From Planctomycetota bacterium (GTDB taxonomy: Bacteria > Planctomycetota > Planctomycetia > Gemmatales > HRBIN36): DNA of 64,000 nt. Positions 33,655 to 40,601 of the stretch are shown here, piece after piece; the stretch's first letter is position 1, and each line of letters opens with the position of its first letter. A program made the translations under genes and the position numbers. The notes beneath the pieces are model-generated. The model searched no databases and had not been told where the DNA came from. It saw nothing but the letters and a program-made list of their open reading frames with translations. The stretch covers positions 94,342 to 158,341 of the forward strand of contig JACTMY010000018.1 in the NCBI GenBank assembly GCA_014584395.1. Reading direction: 5' to 3'.

Positions 33655-34271
33655 AGAGTCTCCTTCATCGGCTCTTTCGGAACAAACACGCCAAAGGGAT
33701 GCGCCAGCCAGATGGTCCAGCCAAACACCAAATGCGTGGAAGCCCCTACCCACTCCGGAATATCCCGGACGATCCAGTTGCCGCCAAAGAGCATGGGTTG
33801 AAGCCAGGACAACACGCCATAAAAATTAATCACCCAGATGGCCAGGGACAGCCCCGTCGCCAGGACGAACTGTTTGAACATGGACTGCCCCTGCCCGAGT
33901 CTCTTGAAGAGCAGGTAGAACGGCACCCCCAGGATCATCCCCGTCCCCAAGTACAAACAACACCCCACGGCCAAGAGCAGGTCATTGCTCACGCGCGGGT
34001 CGAAGGCTTGTTCGCCCATGGGAAAGGTCAAATAAACGCGGATGATTTGGAGGGGATGCTGGCCGACGACCAAGGAACCGACCACATTGAAGAGCAGGCT
34101 CGTGGCCGCTCCGAACATGCCCAGCACGCAGCCCGCTGTCACATCATAGGCGGGATACATCCCCTTGGGCCGCAGTCGATCCAGCGCGGAGGGTTTGGCC
34201 AGTTGGCTTTCGATTTCGTCGATGCGCTCGCGAAGCGTTGCCAATTCCCGAATCAGCGCTTCTTGATTCAT
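33651..34271 (-). CDS. Four-helix membrane protein upstream of ccoN, unknown function
   Basis: 206 residues. The start at 34271 has AGAGG six bases upstream, while the ATG at 34277 touches that site. A short coiled-coil-like N-terminus (IRELATLRERIDEIESQLA) is followed by about four membrane helices ('AGCVLGMFGAATSLLFNVVG', 'LLLAVGCCLYLGTGMILGVP', 'FVLATGLSLAIWVINFYGVL', 'WVGASTHLVFGWTIWLAHPF'). No known family is recognised. Translational coupling to ccoN suggests a membrane partner or assembly factor of the oxidase. Confidence 0.7.
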   Translation of the reverse strand: MNQEALIRELATLRERIDEIESQLAKPSALDRLRPKGMYPAYDVTAGCVLGMFGAATSLLFNVVGSLVVGQHPLQIIRVYLTFPMGEQAFDPRVSNDLLLAVGCCLYLGTGMILGVPFYLLFKRLGQGQSMFKQFVLATGLSLAIWVINFYGVLSWLQPMLFGGNWIVRDIPEWVGASTHLVFGWTIWLAHPFGVFVPKEPMKETL

Positions 34272-34347
34272 GACCATCCTCTACGAAGAGACCCATTGCC
34301 CCCGTTCTACGTGCTGCTTGAGCCGCGGCAGCGAGCCGGGAAGAGCT

Positions 34348-34887
34348 TTACTGCTTGAGCTTGAGATGCCGCATGATGTCCAAGGCGCTGATCACGCCGA
34401 TCAACACGCCGCGGTCATCGATCACGAACAGGCGGTGAATTTTGAAAGCGAGCAATTGGGCGATGATCTGCACCGCCGGGGTTTTCGGCCCGACGGCGAT
34501 CACCGTAGGCGTCATGATCTCGCTCACCAGCGTCGTGTCCGTGACTTCGATCTCGAAGCCTTCCTTGTCCAGTTCCTCGCCGCCCTTCTTGCCGCCGCGC
34601 TCCTCGCCCCAGTACATGCTCGTGAGGGGCAGATGATCGAGCCGCTCGCGCTCATAGCGCACGATGTCGGTTCGACTGAGCACGCCGATCGGCCGCCCGG
34701 CGTCGTTGATCACCGGCGCCGCGCTGATTTCCGAATCGGTGAAGAACGCCGCCGCTTCCTTCACCGTCATTTTTTCCGTGATCGAGATGGGATTGGCGGT
34801 CATGAGATCAAGCGCCACGTTGGCATCCAAGACCAACTTCACCTCGCCGCCATCGGCACGATCAGGGCTGGAAGCGGATTTAGCCAT
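34348..34887 (-). CDS. Tandem CBS-domain protein
   Basis: 179 residues. Two CBS domains: about 26-82 ('LMTANPISITEKMTVKEAAA', 'PIGVLSRTDIVRYE') and about 118-177 ('IMTPTVIAVGPKTPAVQIIA', 'LIGVISALDIMRHLK'). A charged linker with GEERGGKKGGEELDKEGF lies between them. CBS pairs usually bind adenosine nucleotides and sense energy state. It is the first gene of the cbb3 operon, 76 bases upstream of the membrane protein gene, so it may couple oxidase expression or assembly to cellular AMP/ATP; that is inference. Confidence 0.88.
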   Translation of the reverse strand: MAKSASSPDRADGGEVKLVLDANVALDLMTANPISITEKMTVKEAAAFFTDSEISAAPVINDAGRPIGVLSRTDIVRYERERLDHLPLTSMYWGEERGGKKGGEELDKEGFEIEVTDTTLVSEIMTPTVIAVGPKTPAVQIIAQLLAFKIHRLFVIDDRGVLIGVISALDIMRHLKLKQ

Positions 34888-35115
34888 GGGTTTTCCTTCT
34901 TTCGTAAACGAAGCGAGTGGTAGCAGACTTTATGCCAACCTCGAAATAAAATAAACAAGGTCGCTGTAACGTACGGTACCAACTCCGTTTTTCGAGGGCA
35001 ATGGTCAATTTTTTGCCACCATGGTTGATTCTCATGCAAGATCAGGGTTGCATCATTCCTACATCATGCGATTCAGTACGATAAGCTTCCCAGACTTGAG
35101 AATCCACGTTGGCCA

Positions 35116-35131
35116 TGGCACGCCATGTGCG
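35116..35131 (+). promoter_or_regulatory. Candidate sigma-54 promoter before the universal stress gene
   Basis: TGGCACG (35116-35122) followed by GTGCG (35127-35131) keeps the invariant GG-N10-GC spacing of sigma-54 promoters, with the GG at 35117 and the GC at 35129. It lies 33 bases before the start of the stress gene. The -12 element is imperfect (GTGCG for TTGCA). Confidence 0.35.
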
Positions 35132-35163
35132 AGTAATTCTAAACACGGGAGGGGGTCCGCTTC

Positions 35164-35622
35164 ATGATCCAAAAAATTCTGCATCCCACGGACTTTTCGG
35201 AAAGCTCGCAGTGGGCGCTGCAGTGGGCCTGCCATTTGGCTCAAAGTTGGCAGGCGCCGTTGTTGCTCGCCCACGTGGCGCCGCCTCCCGTGGTGGTGCA
35301 CGGCGAAATTTTCACCGACCTCAGCGCCACGCAGCATCAACACCTGCTTAAGGAACAGTTGGAGCAGCTTGCACTTCCCCTGCCCAACCTGCGGGTGGAA
35401 AGGGTGCTGGTCGTGGGCGATCCCGCCCATGAGGTCGTCAAGCTCGCCAAGGATCATCGGGTGGATTTGATCGTCATGGGCACGCACGGCCGCACGGGAC
35501 TGCGCCGCTTCCTGCTCGGCTCCGTCGCGGAGCACGTCGTTCGCCAAGCCCATTGTGCCGTCTTGACGGTCAAGGGTCCGTTGACCACGGAACCCCTCAA
35601 GGAACAGACGCAGGCAAAGTAA
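35164..35622 (+). CDS. Universal stress protein, UspA family
   Basis: 152 residues, a single Usp domain. The start has GGGAGGGGGTCCGCTTC before ATG. 'IQKILHPTDFSESSQWALQW' is the conserved first strand-helix, and the ATP-binding pattern G-2x-G-9x-GS is complete in GTHGRTGLRRFLLGSVAEHV (G106, G109, G119, S120), so this is an ATP-binding type Usp. Such proteins support survival in starvation, low oxygen and oxidative stress. It lies between the cbb3 operon (divergent) and hsp20 (same direction, 135 bases downstream), a grouping that suggests a low-oxygen or heat stress theme. Confidence 0.92.
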   Translation: MIQKILHPTDFSESSQWALQWACHLAQSWQAPLLLAHVAPPPVVVHGEIFTDLSATQHQHLLKEQLEQLALPLPNLRVERVLVVGDPAHEVVKLAKDHRVDLIVMGTHGRTGLRRFLLGSVAEHVVRQAHCAVLTVKGPLTTEPLKEQTQAK

Positions 35623-35670
35623 AAAATGATGCATGGTGCATTAGCCCCATGCGGGAGGAAAATCGGGCGT

Positions 35671-35757
35671 GATCGAGGCGGGGCATGGCGACATGGTTTC
35701 TCGGCGTGGAGAAACACCCCCTTCGATCCGATGTCGTTGTCGAAAGGAGGTTTAGTC
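35671..35757 (+). promoter_or_regulatory. Structured 5' leader of hsp20, possible RNA thermometer
   Basis: The leader can fold in two ways. GATCGAGGCGGGG (35671-35683) can pair with CCCCCTTCGATC (35717-35728) around a perfect inner hairpin GTTTCTC/GAGAAAC (35696-35702 with 35709-35715). Alternatively CCCCCTTCGA (35717-35726) can pair with TCGAAAGGAGG (35740-35750), burying the Shine-Dalgarno sequence. Sequestered ribosome sites before small heat-shock genes are the hallmark of ROSE-type thermometers. Folding was judged by eye only. Confidence 0.35.
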
Positions 35758-36249
35758 ATGGCCAGTCTCATTCCCTGGCGAAGGAAAAGCTCCTCTCTGG
35801 CTTCGGAACCATCGCCCCGAGGTCCGAATGAATTCTTCGGCATGATGAACCAGATGCGCGAAGAGATGAATCAATGGTTCGATCAGTTCTTCAACTTCTC
35901 GCCCATGGCCTTTTCGACCAGCAACTTCATGAAGAGTTGGGGGATTCACTTCGACGAGAATCCAGAAGCCTTCACGCTGGAGGCCGAAGCCCCGGGCTTC
36001 GAACCGCAAGACTTCAGCATTGAGTTGGCCGGCCAGCAACTGAATCTGAAGGCAACAAAGAAGTTCGACGCCAAAGGCAAGAAGGGAACGGAAGGCGAAG
36101 GATATCAGGAATGGAGTCAATCCATTACCCTGCCGGCCGAGGTGATCGCCGATAAGGTGGAGGCGAGCTATCACAACGGCATTTTGAAGCTGATGTTGCC
36201 CAAGGCGCAAGTCGCCAAGGGAAAGAAGATCACCGTGAAGAGCAGTTAA
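35758..36249 (+). CDS. Hsp20/alpha-crystallin family small heat-shock protein
   Basis: 163 residues. The start is decided by a near-perfect Shine-Dalgarno AAAGGAGG seven bases before the ATG; the longer frame from 35626 is excluded. The alpha-crystallin domain spans about 60-155: 'EAFTLEAEAPGFEPQDFSIE', 'QQLNLKATKK', 'EWSQSITLPAEVIADKVEA' and the closing YHNGILKLMLPK (the conserved G-I-L) with the family's usual KGKKITV end. It holds unfolding proteins in a soluble state. Expression is probably heat- or stress-controlled, with the leader upstream as a candidate element. A terminator follows. Confidence 0.95.
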   Translation: MASLIPWRRKSSSLASEPSPRGPNEFFGMMNQMREEMNQWFDQFFNFSPMAFSTSNFMKSWGIHFDENPEAFTLEAEAPGFEPQDFSIELAGQQLNLKATKKFDAKGKKGTEGEGYQEWSQSITLPAEVIADKVEASYHNGILKLMLPKAQVAKGKKITVKSS

Positions 36250-36287
36250 CCCAACCACCCTGGGCCCCGGGCCGCCACACGCCTCAT

Positions 36288-36317
36288 GACCTCGTGGCAG
36301 CTTGGGGTCTTTTTTTT
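36288..36317 (+). terminator. Rho-independent terminator after hsp20
   Basis: GACCTC (36288-36293) pairs with GGGGTC (36304-36309) including one T-G pair, followed by eight T (36310-36317). It starts 39 bases after the hsp20 stop. Confidence 0.6.
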
Positions 36318-36683
36318 ATGCGCGTTTCGTTGCGTTCGTTGCCTGCCATGCCGCTGTGTTACCCCACGATTCGACCGATCCCATCGTCATGGTTTGCCCA
36401 TTTTGCCAATCTCGCGCCGTTACAATCGGCTTACTTGATCCCATCGAACGTAAAGACTGACTTGGACCTTCATACCATCGGATTAACTTGACTAGAGTAT
36501 CAACCTTTCCAAGCTTGCGTCTTGAGACAACTTTTACATCTGGTGGGTACAAAAATTGAACAAACTCCAAACTAATCTATTGAATGACTCCATCCATCAT
36601 CACAACAATAAACATGGTTATTGATTCGACCATGCAATCGTGCACCCATGCCAATCGTCATAGAGGAAGAGGAGGGCTTGGAG
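36318..36683. other. Intergenic region before the Tyr-rich repeat gene
   Basis: 366 bases, AT-richer than the genes around it. No RNA gene, repeat or convincing promoter pair was found; several TTGA-containing -35-like words occur without a matching -10. Confidence 0.5.
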
Positions 36684-37589
36684 ATGATGCCCTGGAAGTA
36701 TGTCATGATGGGATTGTTAACCGCCGCCGCGGGGCTGACGTCGATGCCCGTCGAAGCGGGCTGGCAAAACACGTTTCAAGTCACCTGCTTTCGGCGCCGG
36801 CCGACCGTGGTGCAGTATGCCCCGGCCCCGGTCATCAGCTATTATGCCCCGCCCACCGTGGATGTGAGTTGCTACACGCCGCCGCAACAAGTGTGCACCA
36901 CGCGGTACATCCAACGCTCGTTTTACCAACCGGTGACGACGTATCAAACGCGATCCTATTATGAACCGGTGACGACCTATCGAACGAGCTACTATTACGA
37001 ACCCTCAACCAGCTATCGGTATAGCTACTATTACGATCCCTGCACGTGCTCCTACAAAATGGTCGGCAATCCGGTGACGACGTACCATCTCAAGCAGCAA
37101 GTCTGCCCGGTGCAAAGTTTCGTGCAGCGGACGATGACCGTTCCGGTGACAACGTATCGCATTGCCACTTATTATGAACCACAAACCTGCTGCACGCTGG
37201 TCGCGCCGACGCCGACGCCCTGCTGTGGCGCGCCGACGGCGCCCGCGGCGCCCGCTCCCACGGTGACGGAAGGCCCATCCGTGTCCGAAGGCAGTACGCC
37301 CGCCAATCCACCGAGCGTGCAAGAGCAGCGCCAGCCGGCCGACAGCAACAGCCCGCTGTACAACACCAACAAGCCCAATCAGCAGCAGATGCCGCAAGCC
37401 CCGACCGGCACCAACAACGCCACGGGCTTCCGCCCATCCTTGCCGCCCATGAGGGCGCCGGTCGCGCCGCCTCGCCCCCTCGGCCAACCACCCCGGTTGG
37501 ACAAGATTGCTTCCGACACCGATTGGCGGCCGGCCCAGGGAGCGAAAGCCGAATTGGCTCGACGCATCACGATCGTCGATGACGAATAG
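36684..37589 (+). CDS. Exported Tyr/Thr/Pro-rich protein with 12-residue tandem repeats
   Basis: 301 residues from the ATG at 36684 (GGAGGG upstream; the next codon is also ATG). Signal peptide about 1-25 (MMPWKYVMMGLLTAAAGL..., cut after VEAGW). Residues 83-165 are seven tandem units of 12 (one of 11) built on PVTTYxxxxYYE. Before and after the repeats lie cysteine-containing segments, then a low-complexity Pro/Ala/Thr/Gln tail (about 170-290) that looks disordered or wall-spanning. Similar Tyr-rich exported proteins occur in planctomycetes; no function is established. Paired cysteines (QQVC, QTCC, PCC) may cross-link it. A terminator follows. Confidence 0.72.
   Translation: MMPWKYVMMGLLTAAAGLTSMPVEAGWQNTFQVTCFRRRPTVVQYAPAPVISYYAPPTVDVSCYTPPQQVCTTRYIQRSFYQPVTTYQTRSYYEPVTTYRTSYYYEPSTSYRYSYYYDPCTCSYKMVGNPVTTYHLKQQVCPVQSFVQRTMTVPVTTYRIATYYEPQTCCTLVAPTPTPCCGAPTAPAAPAPTVTEGPSVSEGSTPANPPSVQEQRQPADSNSPLYNTNKPNQQQMPQAPTGTNNATGFRPSLPPMRAPVAPPRPLGQPPRLDKIASDTDWRPAQGAKAELARRITIVDDE
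36930..37178 (+). repeat. In-gene tandem repeat, 36-base unit encoding PVTTYxxxxYYE
   Basis: Units begin with proline codons at 36930, 36966, 37002, 37038, 37071, 37107 and 37143; all are 36 bases except the fourth (33). Four units keep PVTTY exactly; the others read PSTSY, PCTCS and PVQSF. DNA identity between units is partial, so the array is old rather than freshly expanded. Confidence 0.85.
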
Positions 37590-37616
37590 GCAACCGTCTC
37601 AAAATAAACGTCTTTG

Positions 37617-37648
37617 ACCCGCGGCCAACTACCGCGGGTTTGTTTTTT
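37617..37648 (+). terminator. Rho-independent terminator after the Tyr-rich repeat gene
   Basis: Perfect 8-base stem ACCCGCGG (37617-37624) with CCGCGGGT (37632-37639), 7-base loop, then TTGTTTTTT. It starts 28 bases after the stop. Confidence 0.85.
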
Positions 37649-37731
37649 GATGCAACGTCGAAGAAGACTGAGTATTGTGCTTGTGGTTGCCTAATCGCCT
37701 GTCTTTCCTTCATCCAAGCGAGCTGAAACCG

Positions 37732-38808
37732 ATGACGCACTCCATCGATCGCCGAACCGCTTTGGCTCTGTTCGCTTCCTTGCCCCTTGTTCCCCTCGGC
37801 TTAGGCTCGGCCCAAGAGAAAAAGCCCGATCCGTATGCCGATGGCAAGCTTCTGCCCGGCGAACCGCCCAAGCCCGAACCCGGCTCGTTTACGGTTGCGG
37901 TCCTTCCCGACACGCAGCATTACAGCGAGAAATACCCGGACCTCTTCATGGCCCAGACGCGGTGGCTCGCCGAGAATCGCCAAGCCCGCAACATCGCCTG
38001 GGTGCTGCATCTCGGCGACATCACCAATCGCAACACGGAGGCGGAGTGGATCAACGCGGACCGGGCCATGAAGGTGCTGGATGACGCCAGCCTTCCCTAC
38101 AGCTTCTGCCCCGGCAACCACGATTACAGCGAGGGGGGCGTTTGCAAGGACCGCACCACCCGGCTCAACGATTTCTTCCCCGTTTCCCGTTACAAGGGAC
38201 GCCCGACGTTCGGCGGCACCTACGACAAAGAACCGGAGCGCATGGAGAATAGCTTCCACCTGTACGCAGCGGGCGGCCGCAAGTTTCTGGTCCTGGCCCT
38301 GGAGTTCGGTCCGCGTGCGGACGTGGTGCGCTGGGCGAATGCCGTCGCGAAAAACCACGCCGACCGTGAAGCCATCCTCATCACCCATGCCTACACGTAC
38401 TTCGACGACACACGCTACCATTGGCAGCATTACGGAGACAAGCAGCGCTGGAACCCCCATTCCTACGGCGTGGCCAAAAGCACCATGGACGACGTGGCCG
38501 ACGGGGAAGAACTATGGAACGGCCTCGTCTCGCAGCACGAAACTTTTCTGTTCACGCTCAATGGGCATGTTCTGGGCGATGGATTAGGCAGGGTGACGAC
38601 GGCCACGCCAGGCGGACGCGAGGTTCCCCAGGTGCTGGTCAACTTCCAGATGCGGCCCAAAGGGGGCGATGGCTGGCTCAGGCTCCTGGAGTTCAAGGCC
38701 GATGGCAGGACCGTCGAAGCGCATGACTACTCGCCGACCCTCAAGCAACGCAATGAGGGCCCCCAGAATCGCATCACGCTCAACTTGGCCCCCGTCCGGA
38801 CGACGTGA
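37732..38808 (+). CDS. Tat-exported calcineurin-like metallophosphoesterase
   Basis: 358 residues from the ATG at 37732. The N-terminus SIDRRTALALFASLPLVPLG carries a twin-arginine motif. The phosphoesterase metal motifs appear in order: LPDTQHY (about 62-68), LGDITNRN, CPGNHD, ITHAY and NGHVLGDG. The 'PDTQHY' form occurs in secreted bacterial phosphoesterases of broad type; substrate unknown. The protein is probably folded with its metals in the cytoplasm and exported by Tat. A longer frame from 37675 adds no conserved sequence. It stands alone, after a terminator and before 250 bases of non-coding DNA. Confidence 0.88.
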   Translation: MTHSIDRRTALALFASLPLVPLGLGSAQEKKPDPYADGKLLPGEPPKPEPGSFTVAVLPDTQHYSEKYPDLFMAQTRWLAENRQARNIAWVLHLGDITNRNTEAEWINADRAMKVLDDASLPYSFCPGNHDYSEGGVCKDRTTRLNDFFPVSRYKGRPTFGGTYDKEPERMENSFHLYAAGGRKFLVLALEFGPRADVVRWANAVAKNHADREAILITHAYTYFDDTRYHWQHYGDKQRWNPHSYGVAKSTMDDVADGEELWNGLVSQHETFLFTLNGHVLGDGLGRVTTATPGGREVPQVLVNFQMRPKGGDGWLRLLEFKADGRTVEAHDYSPTLKQRNEGPQNRITLNLAPVRTT

Positions 38809-38845
38809 TTGGCCCTAACCTCGTGCATCCGTGGTCGCGCGGTCA

Positions 38846-38922
38846 ATTCACCCGCAACGGTGAATCAGCCGTCTCGCATGGACTTCATGGTTTGGGTTTT
38901 ATTACCGATGGCCGCCGGTAAT
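38846..38922. repeat. Two short hairpins in the region upstream of the PII gene
   Basis: ATTCACC-N6-GGTGAAT (38846-38865) and ATTACCG-N8-CGGTAAT (38901-38922), each with perfect 7-base arms. Neither is followed by a T run, so they are not standard terminators. They may form structure at the end of the phosphoesterase mRNA or act as operators for the PII gene. Confidence 0.35.
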
Positions 38923-39059
38923 GCGATGAAGTAAGAGTCCAGATACATTCACACAACGCTCTGTAATGTGTTGCGTCAGGCGCTCAAGCTAACAGGCCCC
39001 CAAGAATCGCAGCCGCTTGCCCCTTGTCAGCCAATGCAGGCTGGGCTTATCTTAAGCTC

Positions 39060-39407
39060 ATGAAGCTCATCCTTGCCATCATCCAACCCGCCAAACTGGA
39101 AGCCGTGAAGCAAGCCTTGGCGGAGGTGGAAGTGTTTCGGCTCACCGTGGTCGACGTTTATGGCTTTGGCCGACAAAAAGGCCATAGCGAAGTGTATCGC
39201 TCCCATGAGCTGACCACGCAGTTGCTGCGCAAGGTGCAGCTTCAGATCGCCGTCAATGAGGATTTCGTCGAACCGACCGTCAAGGCCATCATGGAAGCGG
39301 GGCGAACGCCGCCCGAGGGCAGGATCGGCGACGGCAAGATTTTGATACTGCCCCTCGACGATTGCATCCGCATCCGCACGGGCGAACGAGGCCCGGAAGC
39401 CATTTAG
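39060..39407 (+). CDS. PII-family nitrogen regulatory protein, variant T-loop
   Basis: 115 residues from the ATG at 39060. The fold is clear: 'KLILAIIQPAKLEAVKQALA', 'VYGFGRQKGHSEVYRSHEL', RIGDGKI and IRIRTGE at the end. Compared with GlnB, the T-loop reads VYRSHELTTQLLRKV, so Tyr51, the uridylylation site, is Leu, while Tyr46 and Lys58 remain. Three extra residues (TPPEG) sit just before RIGDGK in the B-loop. It should bind ATP/2-oxoglutarate-type effectors but not be uridylylated at position 51. No amtB or glnA gene adjoins; the next gene, 12 bases on, is receiver-like. Named PII-family without a symbol because orthology to GlnB or GlnK is unclear. Confidence 0.88.
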   Translation: MKLILAIIQPAKLEAVKQALAEVEVFRLTVVDVYGFGRQKGHSEVYRSHELTTQLLRKVQLQIAVNEDFVEPTVKAIMEAGRTPPEGRIGDGKILILPLDDCIRIRTGERGPEAI

Positions 39408-39419
39408 GAGCCTGGCCAA

Positions 39420-39812
39420 ATGACCCATACTCCGTCCGTGCTGTTGCTGGTTTGCAGCGACATGATGTGGATCAGCCGCTGTTTGGCCACCGCTCAAGCC
39501 CTGGGACTGAAGCTCATCTCTGTTCGGGACGCCGACCGCTTGCTGGCCGCCGCCGCGGAGCATCGCCCCAGCGTGGTGATCTTCGATTTGGAGTCGGCCG
39601 ATCCTGCGACGATCATCCCCGAATACAAGGAAACCGGCTGTCCCCTGCCGCGCTGGGTCGCCTTCGGCCCGCACGTGGCCCGCGAACGGTTGCAAGCGGC
39701 CGCCCAGGCTGGCTGCGACCCGGTGTTGCCCCGCAGCCGCATGGCCGAGGAGATGGCCGAACGCTTTCAGGAATGGACCAGCGGTGCGCCGGCCTCCGAG
39801 TCAGCCGAATGA
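39420..39812 (+). CDS. Receiver-like (pseudo-receiver) protein downstream of PII gene
   Basis: 130 residues with TTAGGAG upstream. The pattern 'SVLLLVCSDMMWISRCLATA' and 'RPSVVIFDLESADPATIIPE' then 'LPRWVAFGPHVARERLQAAA' and 'GCDPVLPRSRM' follows the strand-helix order of a response-regulator receiver. An Asp sits at the phospho-acceptor strand (IFDLES), but the first acidic pair is CSD and the conserved Lys is absent (LPRSR). It therefore may not be phosphorylated. It is 12 bases from the PII gene and surely in the same operon; it could be the PII partner protein. Confidence 0.68.
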   Translation: MTHTPSVLLLVCSDMMWISRCLATAQALGLKLISVRDADRLLAAAAEHRPSVVIFDLESADPATIIPEYKETGCPLPRWVAFGPHVARERLQAAAQAGCDPVLPRSRMAEEMAERFQEWTSGAPASESAE

Positions 39813-39896
39813 ATTCCAACTCTAAAATAGCAGATCACCCATCTATCTGAACGTTTGTACATAACAGAATTTTTTAGGATTTTCTGAATTTTCGCT

Positions 39897-39925
39897 TTGA
39901 CTTTTCTTGGGCAGTTGACCATACT
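39897..39925 (+). promoter_or_regulatory. Candidate sigma-70 promoter for the gene at 39989
   Basis: TTGACT (39897-39902), 17-base spacer, CATACT (39920-39925), in AT-rich non-coding DNA 63 bases before the GTG start. Confidence 0.4.
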
Positions 39926-39988
39926 ATCGCCTCATAACCAGGGATATGCATCTCTGACTCATCAAGATTCCATGGAGGGGACCCAGCC

Positions 39989-40264
39989 GTGAAGACCTTT
40001 CTTACCGAAGCGAAACCTCAATGCTGGCGAGCGGTGGCCATTTTCGCGGATGAACGCGAAGCTTTGCTGTATTTGGGCAGCTCATCGCCGCAGATTCGTT
40101 CGGGCTATCTCCGAGCCTTCAACGAGGTCTTGGACGAGGAAGAAAGAGAACAAATCGTCTCCATACAGTTGCAGCGGTGGCATGGCGCACCCGATGCGGG
40201 ACGATGGCACGAGCAGTGTGAATTGGTGATCCCAGGCCGCAAGAACCTGGCCAAGTCCGCCTAA
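39989..40264 (+). CDS. Small conserved hypothetical protein, GTG start
   Basis: 91 residues. Starts with GTG at 39989, supported by GGAGGGG eight bases upstream; no ATG fits. 'CWRAVAIFADEREALLYLGS' and 'YLRAFNEVLDEEEREQIVSI' suggest an alpha/beta protein without signal peptide or membrane helix. No family recognised. It has its own candidate promoter and stands alone. Confidence 0.6.
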   Translation: MKTFLTEAKPQCWRAVAIFADEREALLYLGSSSPQIRSGYLRAFNEVLDEEEREQIVSIQLQRWHGAPDAGRWHEQCELVIPGRKNLAKSA

Positions 40265-40601
40265 TCCGCATGATGCACGGACGTGATCCCAAGGATGGGG
40301 TCATGTGATACGGATGTCATCTTCGTTTCCGCATTTTATCACGGCTCAGCGACCAGGAAGGTTGGCTGAGCCGTTGCCTTGCGCGGCTCGACGTTTTCTC
40401 CCGCGGCCATGACAACGTTCGCCCCCAAGCGCTGGCCTCGCCGGCCGGTGATGCAAAATTCTTTCATCACAACCCCCGGCCATGCAAGGCGGTTAAGTTC
40501 AAAAGCGCTGTCTCGGCAGCCGCTGCTGCTACCCAATGCGGCTGTATCCCATAGATCATGCCGATGTCTTTTCGATTCGCCTTGCCCCATGGAGGAGCAT
40601 C
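40265..40601. other. Intergenic region with a strong hairpin
   Basis: 337 bases between two small genes. Contains the perfect inverted repeat listed next. Otherwise no gene or promoter pair could be supported. Confidence 0.5.
40341..40374. repeat. Perfect 10-base inverted repeat, unknown role
   Basis: ACGGCTCAGC (40341-40350) and GCTGAGCCGT (40365-40374) around a 14-base loop that can itself pair as ACC/GGT. There is no T run on either side in either direction, so a simple terminator is unlikely. Confidence 0.6.

Noticed and set aside
35025-35038. FNR/Anr-like palindrome TTGAT-N4-ATGCA upstream of the cbb3 operon
   Set aside because: Only the left half matches TTGAT-N4-ATCAA; the right half has two mismatches. 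Although FNR control of cbb3 genes is common, the site alone is not convincing.
35634-35651. ATGCA/TGCAT palindrome near the end of the usp gene considered as a CIRCE-type heat-shock operator
   Set aside because: CIRCE requires a 9-base inverted repeat TTAGCACTC-N9-GAGTGCTAA; this site has neither arms nor spacing.
36930-37178. Tandem repeat considered as a CRISPR-like array
   Set aside because: Units are in frame within a coding gene, have no spacers and encode a 12-residue protein repeat.
38846-38922. Hairpins after the phosphoesterase gene as terminators
   Set aside because: Both have perfect short stems but no T run follows, so they are recorded only as inverted repeats.
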